A stretch of DNA of 64,000 nt from Thereva unica. Its lineage: Eukaryota; Arthropoda; Insecta; Diptera; Therevidae. Where the stretch lies: NCBI GenBank assembly GCA_949987705.1, contig OX465281.1:143702876-143766875 (forward strand), in the 5' to 3' direction. A program made the position numbers and the translations under genes. The notes under the pieces were generated by a model, which worked only from the letters and a program-made list of their open reading frames with translations, was not told the origin of the DNA and did no database searches. Below are positions 55,076-64,000 of this stretch, in pieces; within the stretch, counting starts at the first letter, position 1; each line of letters starts with the position of its first letter.

Positions 55076-55440
55076 TAAAGGACCCCGCACGTTTCTTATG
55101 GAAAATGACTTTCGGTCAAATTGAACGAGTCTATGCTCTTTGGATAGAGGAAGTCTCCCTGAACAAAAGTCTCAATGGGCACGAAACCCAAAACTTAAGA
55201 TTTTTGGTACTTTTAGACATCTGAAGTTTTTCATTTTTCGGTCTGTTGATGTTTTTTGCGGTATAGCAAAGAAATATCGTCGCATTATTTAAGTAATGCT
55301 AGTGTTCATTTAATTTTTTTTTTTTTTCATACTATGTAAGGAAAATGGTTTTAAAATAAGCAAAAAACATTCCATTGACCGAAAGTCAATGTCAATTTGA
55401 CCGAAAGTCATTTTCCATAAGAAACGTGCGGGATCCTTTA
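55076..55440. mobile_element. 361-bp MITE with 47-bp TIRs and TA duplication
   Basis: TA (55076-55077) is followed by AAGGACCCCGCACGTTTCTT; the reverse complement ends at 55438 and is followed by TA. The TIR is 47 bp with one mismatch. A TA duplication suggests the Tc1/mariner group. No coding capacity. GACCGAAAGTCA occurs one extra time inside the right arm. Confidence 0.75.
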
Positions 55441-55549
55441 TCATAAATAACTCTTTAAAACTATTTTAAACTATTTTTTTTTTGGGAATTTTTCATAGTG
55501 GTTTTTTTTTACATAATCATACATTTTACATTTCAATTAATCATAAATT

Positions 55550-55960
55550 GCATTCCACATTCGCTTCAACAGTGGTTAAAAGATTCGTCACTGAACTTGT
55601 TCCTCGTAACGGGATTCCCTTTGAAGTCACAACTGATCAAGGTACGGAATTGAAATTGCAACTTGTCAATGAAGGGGCCAACCTACTCTGCACTTACCGA
55701 TTCAGGACGACCGTGTACCATCCGCAGGCGAATGGGATGGTCGAACAGTTCCACCGACAACTGAAAGCATTCTTAATCGCAATGAATAACTTAAGGCTGC
55801 TCGCACACTGTATCAGAAATTGTACGAATTTGTGCGAATTCTGATGAAAATGTATACAATTTCATCAGAATTCGCACAATTTCGTACAAATTCTGATGCA
55901 GTGGGCGAGCAGCCTAACTCACTGGAGTGAAGAAGACATGACCTTCGTCATGCTTTTTAT
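55550..55960 (+). pseudogene. pol: CsRn1-type Gypsy integrase fragment, interrupted by a palindromic element
   Basis: The frame reads ASTVVKRFVTELVPRNGIPF, then EVTTDQGTELK (second catalytic D) and TTVYHPQANGMVEQFHRQLK (glutamate block), up to 55,793. After the 122-bp palindrome it resumes with THWSEEDMTFVML at about 55,918-55,955. It corresponds closely to the integrase of the element at 56,952-63,430 (STVAKHFLTEYIPRFGAPLE). No LTR is attached. Confidence 0.75.
55794..55915. mobile_element. 122-bp near-perfect palindrome inserted in integrase
   Basis: AGGCTGCTCGC at 55794 is mirrored by GCGAGCAGCCT at 55915. The arms run inward for about 52 bases through GAATTCTGATGAAA/TTTCATCAGAATTC, leaving a centre of about 18 bases. 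The flanks are TAACTTA and AACTCA-like, an imperfect duplication. It interrupts otherwise continuous integrase similarity. Confidence 0.7.
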
Positions 55961-56300
55961 GTGAAAGTCTAAGCTCAAATATCACTATTAGACCTACAGG
56001 TCCATCAGGTCCTTTCCGTCATGGGGTAATGTCATTCTAGTTATAAACGAACGATTTTAGCAACGGTGTGAGTACTTCTGGTTCCACGCTGATATCGTGA
56101 TATCGGTTAATTTTTTTGGCTCTTTGGGATAGGTGAACGATTATAGTACCTCAAATCGATGTAACACTTCCTTGTTTTTTTTTTATATGAAAAAACCAAG
56201 CTTAGGTGTAACCCTTTGTACTACCAGTCCGTCATGTCGTTCAGTTCATGGTGCAATGTCTAGTAGTAGCTTGGTTTGAAGGATAGAGGAGAATAGGAAA
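55961..56300. other. Mixed remains, no gene
   Basis: A short RTE match (GTACTTCTGGTTCCACGCT near 56,072) is visible. The rest is not recognised. Confidence 0.4.
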
Positions 56301-56615
56301 AGTTAGAGGAGGTCTGGAGGGTGGAGAAGAAAATGACGATGAACCTCACGTTTGAACTCTAAGATGTTGTACGAGTTCGGAAATACTGACTGCGGGAGAT
56401 TATTCCACAGTCGAGTTGTTCTATTCATAAACGAACTTCTAAACCGTATTGTGCGTCAACGAGGGGGCTGTAGGGTATGGGGGTGAGCCGAGCGGGCTAG
56501 TCTTGTGTTGCGGGAAAAGTATTGCCGTGCAGGCTGGAGGTCCTGAATTTCGGTGGAACAGTCGCCATGGTAATAGCGATAAAATATGGAGAGGGCTGCT
56601 ACATTGATTATTATT
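56300..56615 (-). pseudogene. C-terminal end of another non-LTR reverse transcriptase
   Basis: The minus strand gives AALSIFYRYYHGDCSTEIQD, then TRLARSAHPHTLQPPR, and after one stop RTIRFRSSFMNRTTRLWNNL, PQSVFPNSYNILEFKREV. The HPY/HPH...RT..F..SF...T.RLWN.LP..VFP order is the C-terminus of Jockey/R1-type ORF2 proteins. It abuts an RTE piece at 56,616, forming a chimaeric frame that is not a real protein. Confidence 0.6.
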
Positions 56616-56951
56616 GGACCCTCAAACTGGGTGAAAGCTTCTTGCACCGGTCTTGATGTTTTCCCAATGATATGAAGATGTCATATGCTTAAGCCAGTAT
56701 TTGGGTAGAATTGTGGATAAGTGCGATGTGTGGAGAAATGAGCAGGAACGCAAGTCAGCATGAACCCATGCTGCAAAGTGTAAGCTCATTATAGGGGTTC
56801 AACTTTCGCGATAATTTTCCGGATATATTTACTTGACTTGTTATATTGGTCACGATCAACGTAAATAATCGCGTCAGTTTATTGGGGATATGGAATTGTA
56901 GAGTCTATTCGTGTTTGAAACTAGTTTTTCGATTGGTATTGGGTTACGATT
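56616..56951 (-). pseudogene. RTE fragment, left flank of the Gypsy insertion
   Basis: The plus strand follows the intact copy from CTGGGTGAAAGCTTCTTG, through the AAGCCAGTATTTGGGTAGA segment and TTTACTTGACTTG, to TGGGGATATGGAATTGTAGAG. It is cut by the LTR at 56,952, and remains of the same copy follow the other LTR at 63,431. Confidence 0.65.
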
Positions 56952-57285
56952 TGTAGGAGCAGTTTAGTTCACTGTACTCCCTACACTTTGCGCGAAACAC
57001 TCGCCTATTTTTGTTGAATAATATTCTAAGAAAATAGGCGAGGGTTTTTGTTTTTTATCAGACGTCAGTCCGTTTTCAGAATCTGCTCCGAAAAGATTTA
57101 GTATCTATTAAAATTACAATTTATTAATGGTATCTCCCGTCGGAGTGCATGTTTTAAAGTTAATGTTTCGTTAAACAATATTGTAAATATATTGTAAGGA
57201 AAATAAAGTTGTATGGTCGGAATCCGAACGTGTGTTAATTAACATTTAAACTGACCGACCCCACTGGTTCAAAAAGCCCACAACA
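56952..57285 (+). repeat. 5' LTR of the CsRn1-type element
   Basis: It starts TGTAGGAGCAGTTTAG and ends AGCCCACAACA. A GGAAAATAAAG stretch near 57,200 could serve for polyadenylation. Confidence 0.9.
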
Positions 57286-57286
57286 T

Positions 57287-57300
57287 TGGTGACCCCGCAT
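57287..57300 (+). promoter_or_regulatory. Primer-binding site, tRNA-Trp type
   Basis: TGGTGACCCCG lies one base after the LTR end. It is complementary to the 3' end of tRNA-Trp as I remember it, and tRNA-Trp is the primer reported for CsRn1 elements. Confidence 0.75.
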
Positions 57301-57944
57301 CGGGAACACGAAAGAAAAGGTTTAAGAGAGCAGATCTGCCACATAGCAAACCACGAAGAGTTGGAACGTCAAAGAAAGCTGGAAGAAGACGGAGCATAAA
57401 GAAATTTCCTACATAAAGAAAACAAAGCAGCAACGGAAAAAAAATCAAAAACAAAAAGATAAGAATAGTTTAAGCTAATTCTTTATTACAGCCAATTGGG
57501 TTTTATTTTCTCGTTACAACAAATTCCAAAAATATATATCCTGATTGAGAAAGAAGAGGAAAATTTTAGTGGAGCAGAGGTCCCTGACGTTTTAGCAAAT
57601 AGCGTGAAAAGAAGACTTTCCATAATTTTCGATCATCATGGATCATTTTCAAGATTAGTTTTTGTTTAAAAAATTTTGGTTTTTTGGTTTCTTGTTGTGT
57701 TACTAACGTAAACTTAATCAATTTGTTTCGTTGATATTATTTGTTTCTCTTTCCTTGTTGGTACAAAGATATTTTGAATTGTTGTTTTCTCCGTTCTTGT
57801 TCTGTGTCAGTATTAATTGTTTCACTCAAGGCGACGTGAGATAGTCATTTTAAAAAAAAGTTTTTTTCAAGAAAAGAAAAAAAGAATAAAAATGTAAGTA
57901 GAAGGTGAATCGGTCAGGGAGAAGAGCAGAAGCCTACCGCTGGT

Positions 57945-58761
57945 GTGAGTGCCGTCGCGGCAAAACTACATCTGCAAGGGTTTTGGGAAGATGACCCGGC
58001 AGCTTGGTTTTACCAGACGGAGGCACAATTTGCCCTACCAGGAATTCGTGCGGAGAGCACAAGATTACTGCACGTGATCCCGGCACTCCCAAAGGATGCG
58101 ATTTCTTCGGTCCTACATGTCTTGCGGGACATTACGACCGCAAGATACGACGAAGTTAAACGTCTACTCTTGGACAAATACGGCCTATCTGAGACGAAAC
58201 GTATCGAACAACTTCTATCCATGCAGGAACCGGGGGATAAGAAACCCTCTGACTTCCTCAGGTCCTTGCAAGGATTAGCAGGTAGGTACCAGTACCGCCA
58301 TGAGGTCAGAATTGGTGGCGAGACTGTGGGAGCGCCATCTTCCACAAGCAATCCAGGTAGTGCTTGCTGGGTCGAAAGACAAACCTTTCGAACAGCAGGT
58401 GCAGCTGACAGATAACGTGTGGGAGCACCTCCTACACGCTGGTGTATATGCATCTGCAGTAAGCGCCTCTAAATCTCCCGGACTGACCTTGGAGTCACTA
58501 CAAAGTGACCTGAACCAGCTTAAAGCTCTTGCTCTTGCGAACCAGCGTCAGAGCTCAAATTCACGCCGAGGGCGGAGCACAACACCGGGATGGCGTAAGA
58601 AATCCGGGAGAGATAACAGAGTCACATTCGTAGCTCCATCCAACGGTACCAGCAATCAAGGGAGCATGATGTGTTGGTACCATAAGACTCATGGCCTTAA
58701 AGCTACTAAATGCAAGAGTCCCTGCTCATTTAGTAAAAAGGCCACTCATCAAAAAAACTAA
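57945..58761 (+). pseudogene. gag: Gag of the CsRn1-type element, frameshifted
   Basis: The first frame (to about 58,290) has LHLQGFWEDDPAAWFYQTEA, LLHVIPALP and RIEQLLSMQEPGDKKPSDFL, the capsid region of this group. The second frame (58300-58761) continues with ELVARLWERHLPQAIQVVLA and a basic linker. It ends with the unusual zinc motif CWYHKTHGLKATKCKSPCSF, the C-H-C-C arrangement that replaces normal knuckles in CsRn1 Gag. A frameshift near 58,285 breaks it. No ATG is found at the start of the first frame (GTG at 57945); an ATG at 57892 is in another frame and followed at once by a stop. Confidence 0.8.
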
Positions 58762-58799
58762 GTGGTCAGGGGACCATTTCAACATCGGGCGATCACATA

Positions 58800-61670
58800 T
58801 CGGGTCGCTCATATCGTCTCTTCGTCCGAGACAATAATAATCGTATCGATTTTTTAATCGATTCCGGCTCGGACGATTCATTTGTTCCTGCATTATCATT
58901 TCCAAAACACAATGGGTGTCCAAATCTGCTTTTACGAGCGGCCAATGGAACAGTTATCCGCACTTTCGGCACCAAGTTGCTTGAACTTCATCTCGGCTTT
59001 CGCCGACGACATGTTTACAGCTTTATTATTGCCGACATTTCCAAAGCCATACTCGGTGCCGACTTCTTAACGAAGTTCGAGCTATACGTCGATTTTAAAT
59101 ATCGACTCACAAACTACTTTTCGGATTAACGTTTGTTCTACAATTGACTATCAACCCGAGTCAGTAAAATGCCAAATTAAAGGCATTTATAAAGAGCTTC
59201 TAGCGAGGTATCCTTCGTTAACTAAACCTCGGAATTTTAACCTTCCGGTTAAGCACAATGGCCAACATCACATTGTAACAAATGGGCAACTTCCTTTTGT
59301 CACCGCCCGGCGACTCCACCCAGAGAAGCTGAAGGTGGCGAAACTAGAATTCGAACATATGGTTCAATTGGGGATTTGTCGACCTTCGTCGTCCCCCCAG
59401 GCATCTCCACTTCATATGGTCCCTAAACGGGACTCACATGATTGGAGGCCATGCGGCGACTACCGTCGGCGGAATGCAGTCACAGTGCCGGATAGATACC
59501 CTATCCCGCACATACAAAATTTTTCCGTGCATTTACACGGCACCACAATCTTCTCGAAGGTAGATTTGGTACGAGCGTATCATCATATACCTATTGCATC
59601 AGAAGACCTCCATAAGACTGCAATAATTACGCCGTTTGGCTTATACGAATTTACCCGTAGGCCATTCGGGTTACATAATGCTGCCCAACCCTTCCAGAGG
59701 TTTATGAATGAGGTCACGAGAGATCTGGATTTCGTCTTTGTCTACTTAGATGATATTCTCATTGCAAGTAGAACAGAAGCGGAACATTTGACTCATTTAG
59801 ACCAGCTCTTAGAACGCCTTGACAACTTCGGCTTGACCATTAAGTTAGAAAAGTGCGTTTTCGGTGTGCAAGAGATCGATTTCCTTAGTCATAATATCTC
59901 GAGGAATGGAATACTTCCATCCGCAGATCGGGTTAAGACCATTGTTGATCTCGTGTCACCAACTTCTGCTAAACAAGTGCAGACATTTTTAGGGATGGTG
60001 AACTTTTATCACCGCTTCATCCCTAATTTGGCTAAAATGTTGGTACCAATAAATGAGCACTTGAGATATGTTCTCAATTGCTCACGTGCCACGAAAGACA
60101 ATGGATTTCCTTGGCCTGCAGAATGCGAGGAGACATTCCTCAAAGTAAAACATTCGATGGCACAGGCTACATTGCTAAACCATCCACTCGAGAATGCCAA
60201 ATACGGCCAACGACCGACGCTTCTGATTTTGCGATCGGAGGGGTCTTGGAACAATTTGACGGTCAGTGGTGGCAACCGTTAGCTTTCTATTCTAAAAAGC
60301 TGTCACCCGCGGAACAAAAATATTCTGCATTTGATCGCGAACTTCTCGCCATTTACGCAGCCATTAAACATTTCCGCTATTTCGTCGAAAGACGCGATTT
60401 TGTGGTCTATACGGACCACAAACCTTTAATACGTGCCCTTCATACGAAGACCGAACGATCACCTCGTCAGACCAGGCACCTGGATCTGATATCTCAATTT
60501 ACCTCAGACATCCGACACATATCCGGTAAACAAAACGTTGTCGCAGACTGTTTGTCCCGCTCACTTGCGACCGACAACGTAGACTCCGTCGCCTTTGACT
60601 TACCTACATTAACTCAGGTTCAAAAAGGTGACAAAGAGTTGCAAAAACTCCAAGAGTACCCCAGCAAAGGCTCTAAAGTAAGACTAGTACTCACACCTAT
60701 ACCGTTTACAACTCACCAGGTCTGGTGCGAAACTAGAACGGGTATTCCACGACCATATAACCTTTTTTGTTACGCAAACTTGCGTTCGGATCTGAACACA
60801 ATTTGGCGCATCCGGGTATACGTGCCACGCGACGGGCTCTTACAAATAAATATTTCTGGCCGGCAATTAACAAAGACTGCAACGAGTGGTCTCGTTCTTG
60901 CCTCGGTTACCAAAAAGCCAAAGTGACAAGATACACGAAGGCTCCATATGAAGCTTTTAAACTTCAAAGTAATAGATTCGAACATATCCATATGGATATA
61001 GTGGGACCCCTTCCACCATCTCGAGGATACGCGTACATCCTTACAATCGTAGACCGATTTACGGGATGGCCAGAAGCTTACCCAATACGGGACTTATCAG
61101 CGTCAACAGTGGCGAAACACTTTCTCACTGAATACATCCCACGATTCGGTGCGCCCCTAGAAATCACAACTGATCAAGGTACACAATTCTAATCTAAACT
61201 ATTTAATGAGGTTGCTAGACTTCTCGGTACTCACCGAATTAGGACAACCGCCTACCACCAGCAAGCAAACGGAATGGTCGAACGGTTCCACCGGCAACTT
61301 AAAGCTGCCTTAATGGCAAGGAACAACACTGCTAATTGGAGAAAAGATTTGCCCTTTGTCTTACTAGGCATACGCACAGCAATTAAGACCGATTTGAAAT
61401 GCTCATCTGCAGAGCTAGTCTAAGGCCAGAATTTGAGATTTCCCAATTCGATTTCCATTCCATCCGATGAAAATCCGATCGAGCGCTCGGAATTTCTCAC
61501 CCGTCTTCGTTTGCATATGAAAAACTTAAAGGCAACCCATCCAAGGCAATCAAGCCAGAAGAATGTTTATGTGCCTCAAGCCTTGGAAGATTCCGACTAT
61601 GTTTTCGTTCGTATCGACCGCGTACGAAAACCGTTCGAGCCTCCATATCGTCGATCCAAATGCAAACTAT
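58800..61670 (+). pseudogene. pol: Pol of the CsRn1-type element: protease, RT, RNase H, integrase
   Basis: Protease: RIDFLIDSGSDDSFVPA, active site DSG, near 58,850-58,900, ending [18 protein letters not shown]: open frame 59335-60282 with [35 protein letters not shown] and YLDD near 59,743. A frameshift near 60,215 leads to RNase H ([50 protein letters not shown]). A second shift near 60,770 leads to integrase (HPGIRATRRALTNKYFWPAI, C..C, HMDIVGPLPPSRGYAYILTI, TTDQGTQF, NGMVERFHRQLK), with stops at 61,191 and 61,424. The C-terminal part (SDYVFVRIDRVRKPFEPPYR) ends near 61,665. Catalytic motifs are intact but the frame is broken at least four times. Confidence 0.85.
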
Positions 61671-61679
61671 CGAATAAGT

Positions 61680-62434
61680 TTTCAGGAATGTCAAATAAGT
61701 TTTCAGGAATGTCAAAAAACAACAATTTTTTTTTTTTTTTTTTGAAGAAGTTAATTTTTGGTACATTGCAACCGTAGTTTGAAAAGATTGGAGAAGGGAT
61801 ACGGCGTCGATATTTTGCCACCACAAAGGCATCTAGAGTGCAATTATAATAAAGAAAAAACAAGGCATTTTTCATTTTCGATAGATTGCATTTGGATGGA
61901 CGATATGTCATTTGTGCAGCCCTAAAACAAATTATTTTAAAAAATTGGAGTAACGCATGTTATTATTCAAAGAATTTCATTTTAAACCATATCGTTCCTT
62001 ATAAAACATGGCATAACAGCAATAAAAACCCGCAAAAAATGCGAAACAATTTTATCGGTGGTGTCGGTGGTGATAATTTTTAACATACATTACTCAAACA
62101 TCGGCATTTCTCATAACGTATAGTCATTCATTCATTATTTTTACTTGCTAACTGTTATTGCTAATTTCTAGGAGGTAAAATTGTAATAAAATATTCAGAA
62201 AATCTGTCACTTTCATACCTTCGGGGCGCTGTAAAACCCTTCGTAGTGAATGAAATTAAAAAAGTAAGGAATGAAAATTATTCCTAATGAAACCCTCTAC
62301 AAAAAACTTGTTATTATTTTTTTTGTTAAAGTTGAAGGAAAAAAAGTTATAGCCTTTAAAAGAAAATATTGTGACTAATTTTTGTGTTCTAAGGTTTATA
62401 ACTTCTTAATTATTCATTTTACCACAAAATTTGT
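61680..62434. other. 3' region of the Gypsy element or an insertion in it; no gene
   Basis: The normal integrase C-terminus is lost at 61,670. TCAAATAAGTTTTCAGGAATG is directly repeated there, followed by a long T run. The rest is AT-rich without a recognisable frame. Confidence 0.4.
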
Positions 62435-62819
62435 AGCTAATAAATTGTCATCATCATCTGTAGCACTACAGCCTATTATTGGCCTTGGCTTCCTCCAACA
62501 TTTCTCTCCATGCCGTTCGGTTCCTGGCTAATGCCCTCCAGTTGCGTACGCCTAACTTTACTAAATCTTCCTCAACGGAGTCCATGTATCGCTTTTTTGG
62601 TCGACCTGAATTTCGCTTTCCATCAGGAATTCGATTCAACGCTATTTTTGCGGGGTCGCTATCGTCAAGCCTTTGTACGTGTGCCACCCATCGCAATCTA
62701 CTTAATTTTATACTTTTGACAATGTCGGGTCCCCGGTACAGTTGGTATAATTCGTGATTATCTGAGAGGTCTCGTTCAACTCGTACTCTGCATCGTACTA
62801 CCTCGAGCTAATAAATTGT
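62435..62819 (-). mobile_element. Severely 5'-truncated RTE-like insertion with 14-bp TSD
   Basis: AGCTAATAAATTGT occurs at 62435-62448 and 62806-62819 and flanks a 357-bp insert. The insert's 3' end (left) is a GATGATGATG repeat on its own strand, as RTE-type elements often have. The host is the 3' region of the Gypsy element, so this jump came later. Confidence 0.9.
62466..62804 (-). CDS. C-terminal 113 codons of an RTE-like ORF, open to the truncation point
   Basis: The frame is open from the 5' truncation to its stop. It begins near VRVERDLSDNHELYQLYRG, then SIKLSRLRWVAHVQRLDDSD, GKRNSGRPKKRYMDSVEEDL, and ends NWRALARNRTAW and EEAKANNRL. These are the C-terminal blocks of RTE-type proteins (RLRW.GH..R, GRP..R, NWR.LA..R..W). 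It belongs to another family than the 36,540 copy. The fragment has no enzymatic domain. Confidence 0.8.
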   Translation of the reverse strand, partial: EVVRCRVRVERDLSDNHELYQLYRGPDIVKSIKLSRLRWVAHVQRLDDSDPAKIALNRIPDGKRNSGRPKKRYMDSVEEDLVKLGVRNWRALARNRTAWREMLEEAKANNRL

Positions 62820-63095
62820 AGATTATTTAATTCTAAACAAAAAGTGTCCTTGCAAATTTTCGGTAAGATGTACCGTTTCGTAGATATACTGGAAAAACCT
62901 TTTCCCATGTTTTCCAAGATGGCGGCCAAATGGGGGGGGGGGGGGTTAGAATCTCGAAAACTCAAACTTAAGCTCACATTGACCCCCCCTACTCATCCCA
63001 AAAATAAAACCTTGTCCTGCATTTTTGCAATGTTAAAGTACCATTTCCATGGACTATCGGTACATTCAGATAATCACTACGCTGGGAGGGGAGAA
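62820..63095 (+). other. 3' untranslated end of the Gypsy element, with polypurine tract
   Basis: No frame of note. A run of about 14 G starts at 62,933. GGGAGGGGAGAA at 63084-63095 lies directly before the 3' LTR and is the polypurine tract. Confidence 0.7.
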
Positions 63096-63430
63096 TGTAG
63101 GAGCAGTTTAGTTCACTGTACTCCCTACACTTTGCGCGAAACACTCGCCTATTTTTGTTGAATAATATTCTAAGAAAATAGCCGAGGGTTTTTGTTTTTT
63201 ATCAGACGTCAGTCCGTTTTCAGAATCTGCTCCGAAAAGATTTAGTATCTATTAAAATTATAATTTATTAATGGTATCTCCCGTCGGAGTGCATGTTTTA
63301 ATAGTTAATGTTTCGTGAAACAATATTGTAAATATATTGTAAGGAAAATAAAGTTGTATGGTCGGAATCCGAACGTGTGTTAATTAAAATTTTAACTGAC
63401 CGACCCCACTGGTTCAAGAAGCCCACAACA
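63096..63430 (+). repeat. 3' LTR of the CsRn1-type element
   Basis: It pairs with 56952-57285 with about seven visible changes, for example AAATAGCCGAGG here for AAATAGGCGAGG there. Confidence 0.9.
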
Positions 63431-63622
63431 TATTCTTCTGGTATATTTCAGTTTTCTGTCATGGTTTCAAGCTCTATTCTTGAACAATTACATCATGTGC
63501 AGTGTATGCCTCAGTTCTTATAAGCTTGGCGGCAGCAACATAGAATCATCATCAGATATTGGCTACAATTCCTCTCATTATTTAGAAATTCACGAAAGTA
63601 CACCTCCCATACCTTCGGGAGC
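63431..63622 (-). pseudogene. RTE fragment, right flank of the Gypsy insertion
   Basis: CTTGGCGGCAGCAACATAG, CATCATCAGATATTGG and TTTAGAAATTCACGAAAGT follow the intact copy's 38,045-38,140 region (CTTGGTGGCGGCAGCATAGC, TCATCAGATATTGG, TTTAGCAATTCATGAAAGT). Orientation and order agree with the piece at 56,616-56,951, so both come from one interrupted copy. Confidence 0.65.
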
Positions 63623-64000
63623 GTCGCACAGTGGGACCAAATCCAAAAAAGCTGGCCAAAAGTAAAAAAGTGCATTAAATGATCTCAAATTTTACACTCG
63701 GGGGTTTTCGGGGTCGCTGATGACGAATCCGGTGTCGAAATTTCGATTTTCAAAATGGCGGACGTAATATGGTTAACATAACCTCTTAAAAAAATCAAAA
63801 AATTTGTTTTAATATAATGTTTAATACTTTTGATTAATTTTTTTATAAGCAAGTTATTTTATTAGGAAGTTATTGTTTATTAGAAAAAAAAAATAAGAAT
63901 TTTTAAGAATGCAATTACAGAAGAAAATCATTGTGAATACAAGTAAAGGTTGTATCTTTATCTTCTGATGTCGAACATTCAGAGCTATTTTGGTGTTCTA
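63622..64000. mobile_element. Transib-like element, left end (cut by the window)
   Basis: CGTCG (63622-63626) is followed by CACAGTGGGACCAAATCC, AAAAAAGCTGGCCAAAAGT and then CGGGGGTTTTCGGGGTCGCTGATGACGAA. The TIR and the internal unit both match the complete element at 47,358. CGTCG is the classic Transib target. The other end lies outside the window. Confidence 0.7.

Larger units (their letters stand above)
56952..63430 (+). mobile_element. CsRn1-type Ty3/Gypsy LTR retrotransposon, about 6.5 kb, inactive
   Basis: LTRs lie at 56952-57285 and 63096-63430, with a tRNA-Trp-type primer site at 57287, gag at 57945-58761, protease/RT/RNase H/integrase at 58,800-61,670 and a polypurine tract before the 3' LTR. 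The LTRs differ at about seven places I can see, roughly 2%. The flanks read GATT and TATT, a possible 4-bp duplication with one change. A small non-LTR insertion sits in the 3' region. It is inserted in an RTE relic seen on both sides. Confidence 0.88.

Noticed and set aside
56456..56647. 63-aa frame joining RTE (QEAFTQFEG) to another retrotransposon C-terminus
   Set aside because: This is a chance fusion at the junction of two fragments and not a chimaeric gene.

Overview
This window looks like repeat-dominated nuclear DNA from an arthropod, most probably an insect. It is AT-rich. I find no host gene with recognisable exons, no operon and no RNA gene. Nearly everything I can name is a transposable element, and the mix (BEL/Pao with an envelope gene, CsRn1-type and Mag-like Ty3/Gypsy, RTE and CR1/Jockey non-LTR elements, Tc1, Transib-like, Helitron) fits an insect. 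A primer site matching insect tRNA-Tyr supports this. The species cannot be named from the sequence. Many of the elements are nested inside one another, and their target-site duplications (TSDs) and breakpoints give an order of events.

Region by region. 1-8.8 kb holds decayed RTE-type retrotransposons, small foldback elements built on a CAAGAAC/GTTCTTG theme, a minus-strand Helitron helicase relic and the C-terminal part of a non-LTR reverse transcriptase. 8.9-13.6 kb is a non-coding stack of inverted-repeat elements; it includes a broken ORF for a basic coiled-coil protein and an element with four or more ~148-bp tandem units. 14.7-17.0 kb holds a Mag-like Gypsy pol relic, an LTR-like piece and a Tc1 transposase relic. 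19.6-20.6 kb holds a transposase-like fragment, a ~128-bp tandem array ending in a Helitron-like CTAG terminus, and a TA microsatellite.

21,010-30,070 is the best-preserved unit: a complete BEL/Pao element on the minus strand. Its LTRs are about 460 bp and I see one difference between them. It has an intact 1,766-aa gag-pol ORF, a separate intact 668-aa envelope-like ORF, a tRNA-Tyr primer site and a polypurine tract. Pol would make the cDNA and integrate it; Env, if functional, could carry particles between cells.

30.3-36.3 kb holds a second, inverted copy of the tandem-unit element, a ~665-bp foldback element and an RTE relic. 36,518-39,331 is a 5'-truncated but otherwise open RTE insertion (925 aa) flanked by a 9-bp TSD. 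43.2-48.5 kb is a broken CR1/Jockey-group element with a PHD-like finger in ORF1. It is split at 47,358-48,374 by a 1,017-bp Transib-like element with 38-bp terminal inverted repeats (TIRs) starting CACAGTG and a 5-bp TSD.

49,217-54,109 is a 4.9-kb TIR element, not recognised by me, inserted in an older RTE copy. 56,952-63,430 is a CsRn1-type Gypsy element with LTRs, a tRNA-Trp-type primer site and frameshifted gag and pol, itself inserted in an RTE relic. Another Transib-like end starts at 63,627 and runs out of the window. Clade names come from recognised motifs and remembered family signatures; no database search was possible.
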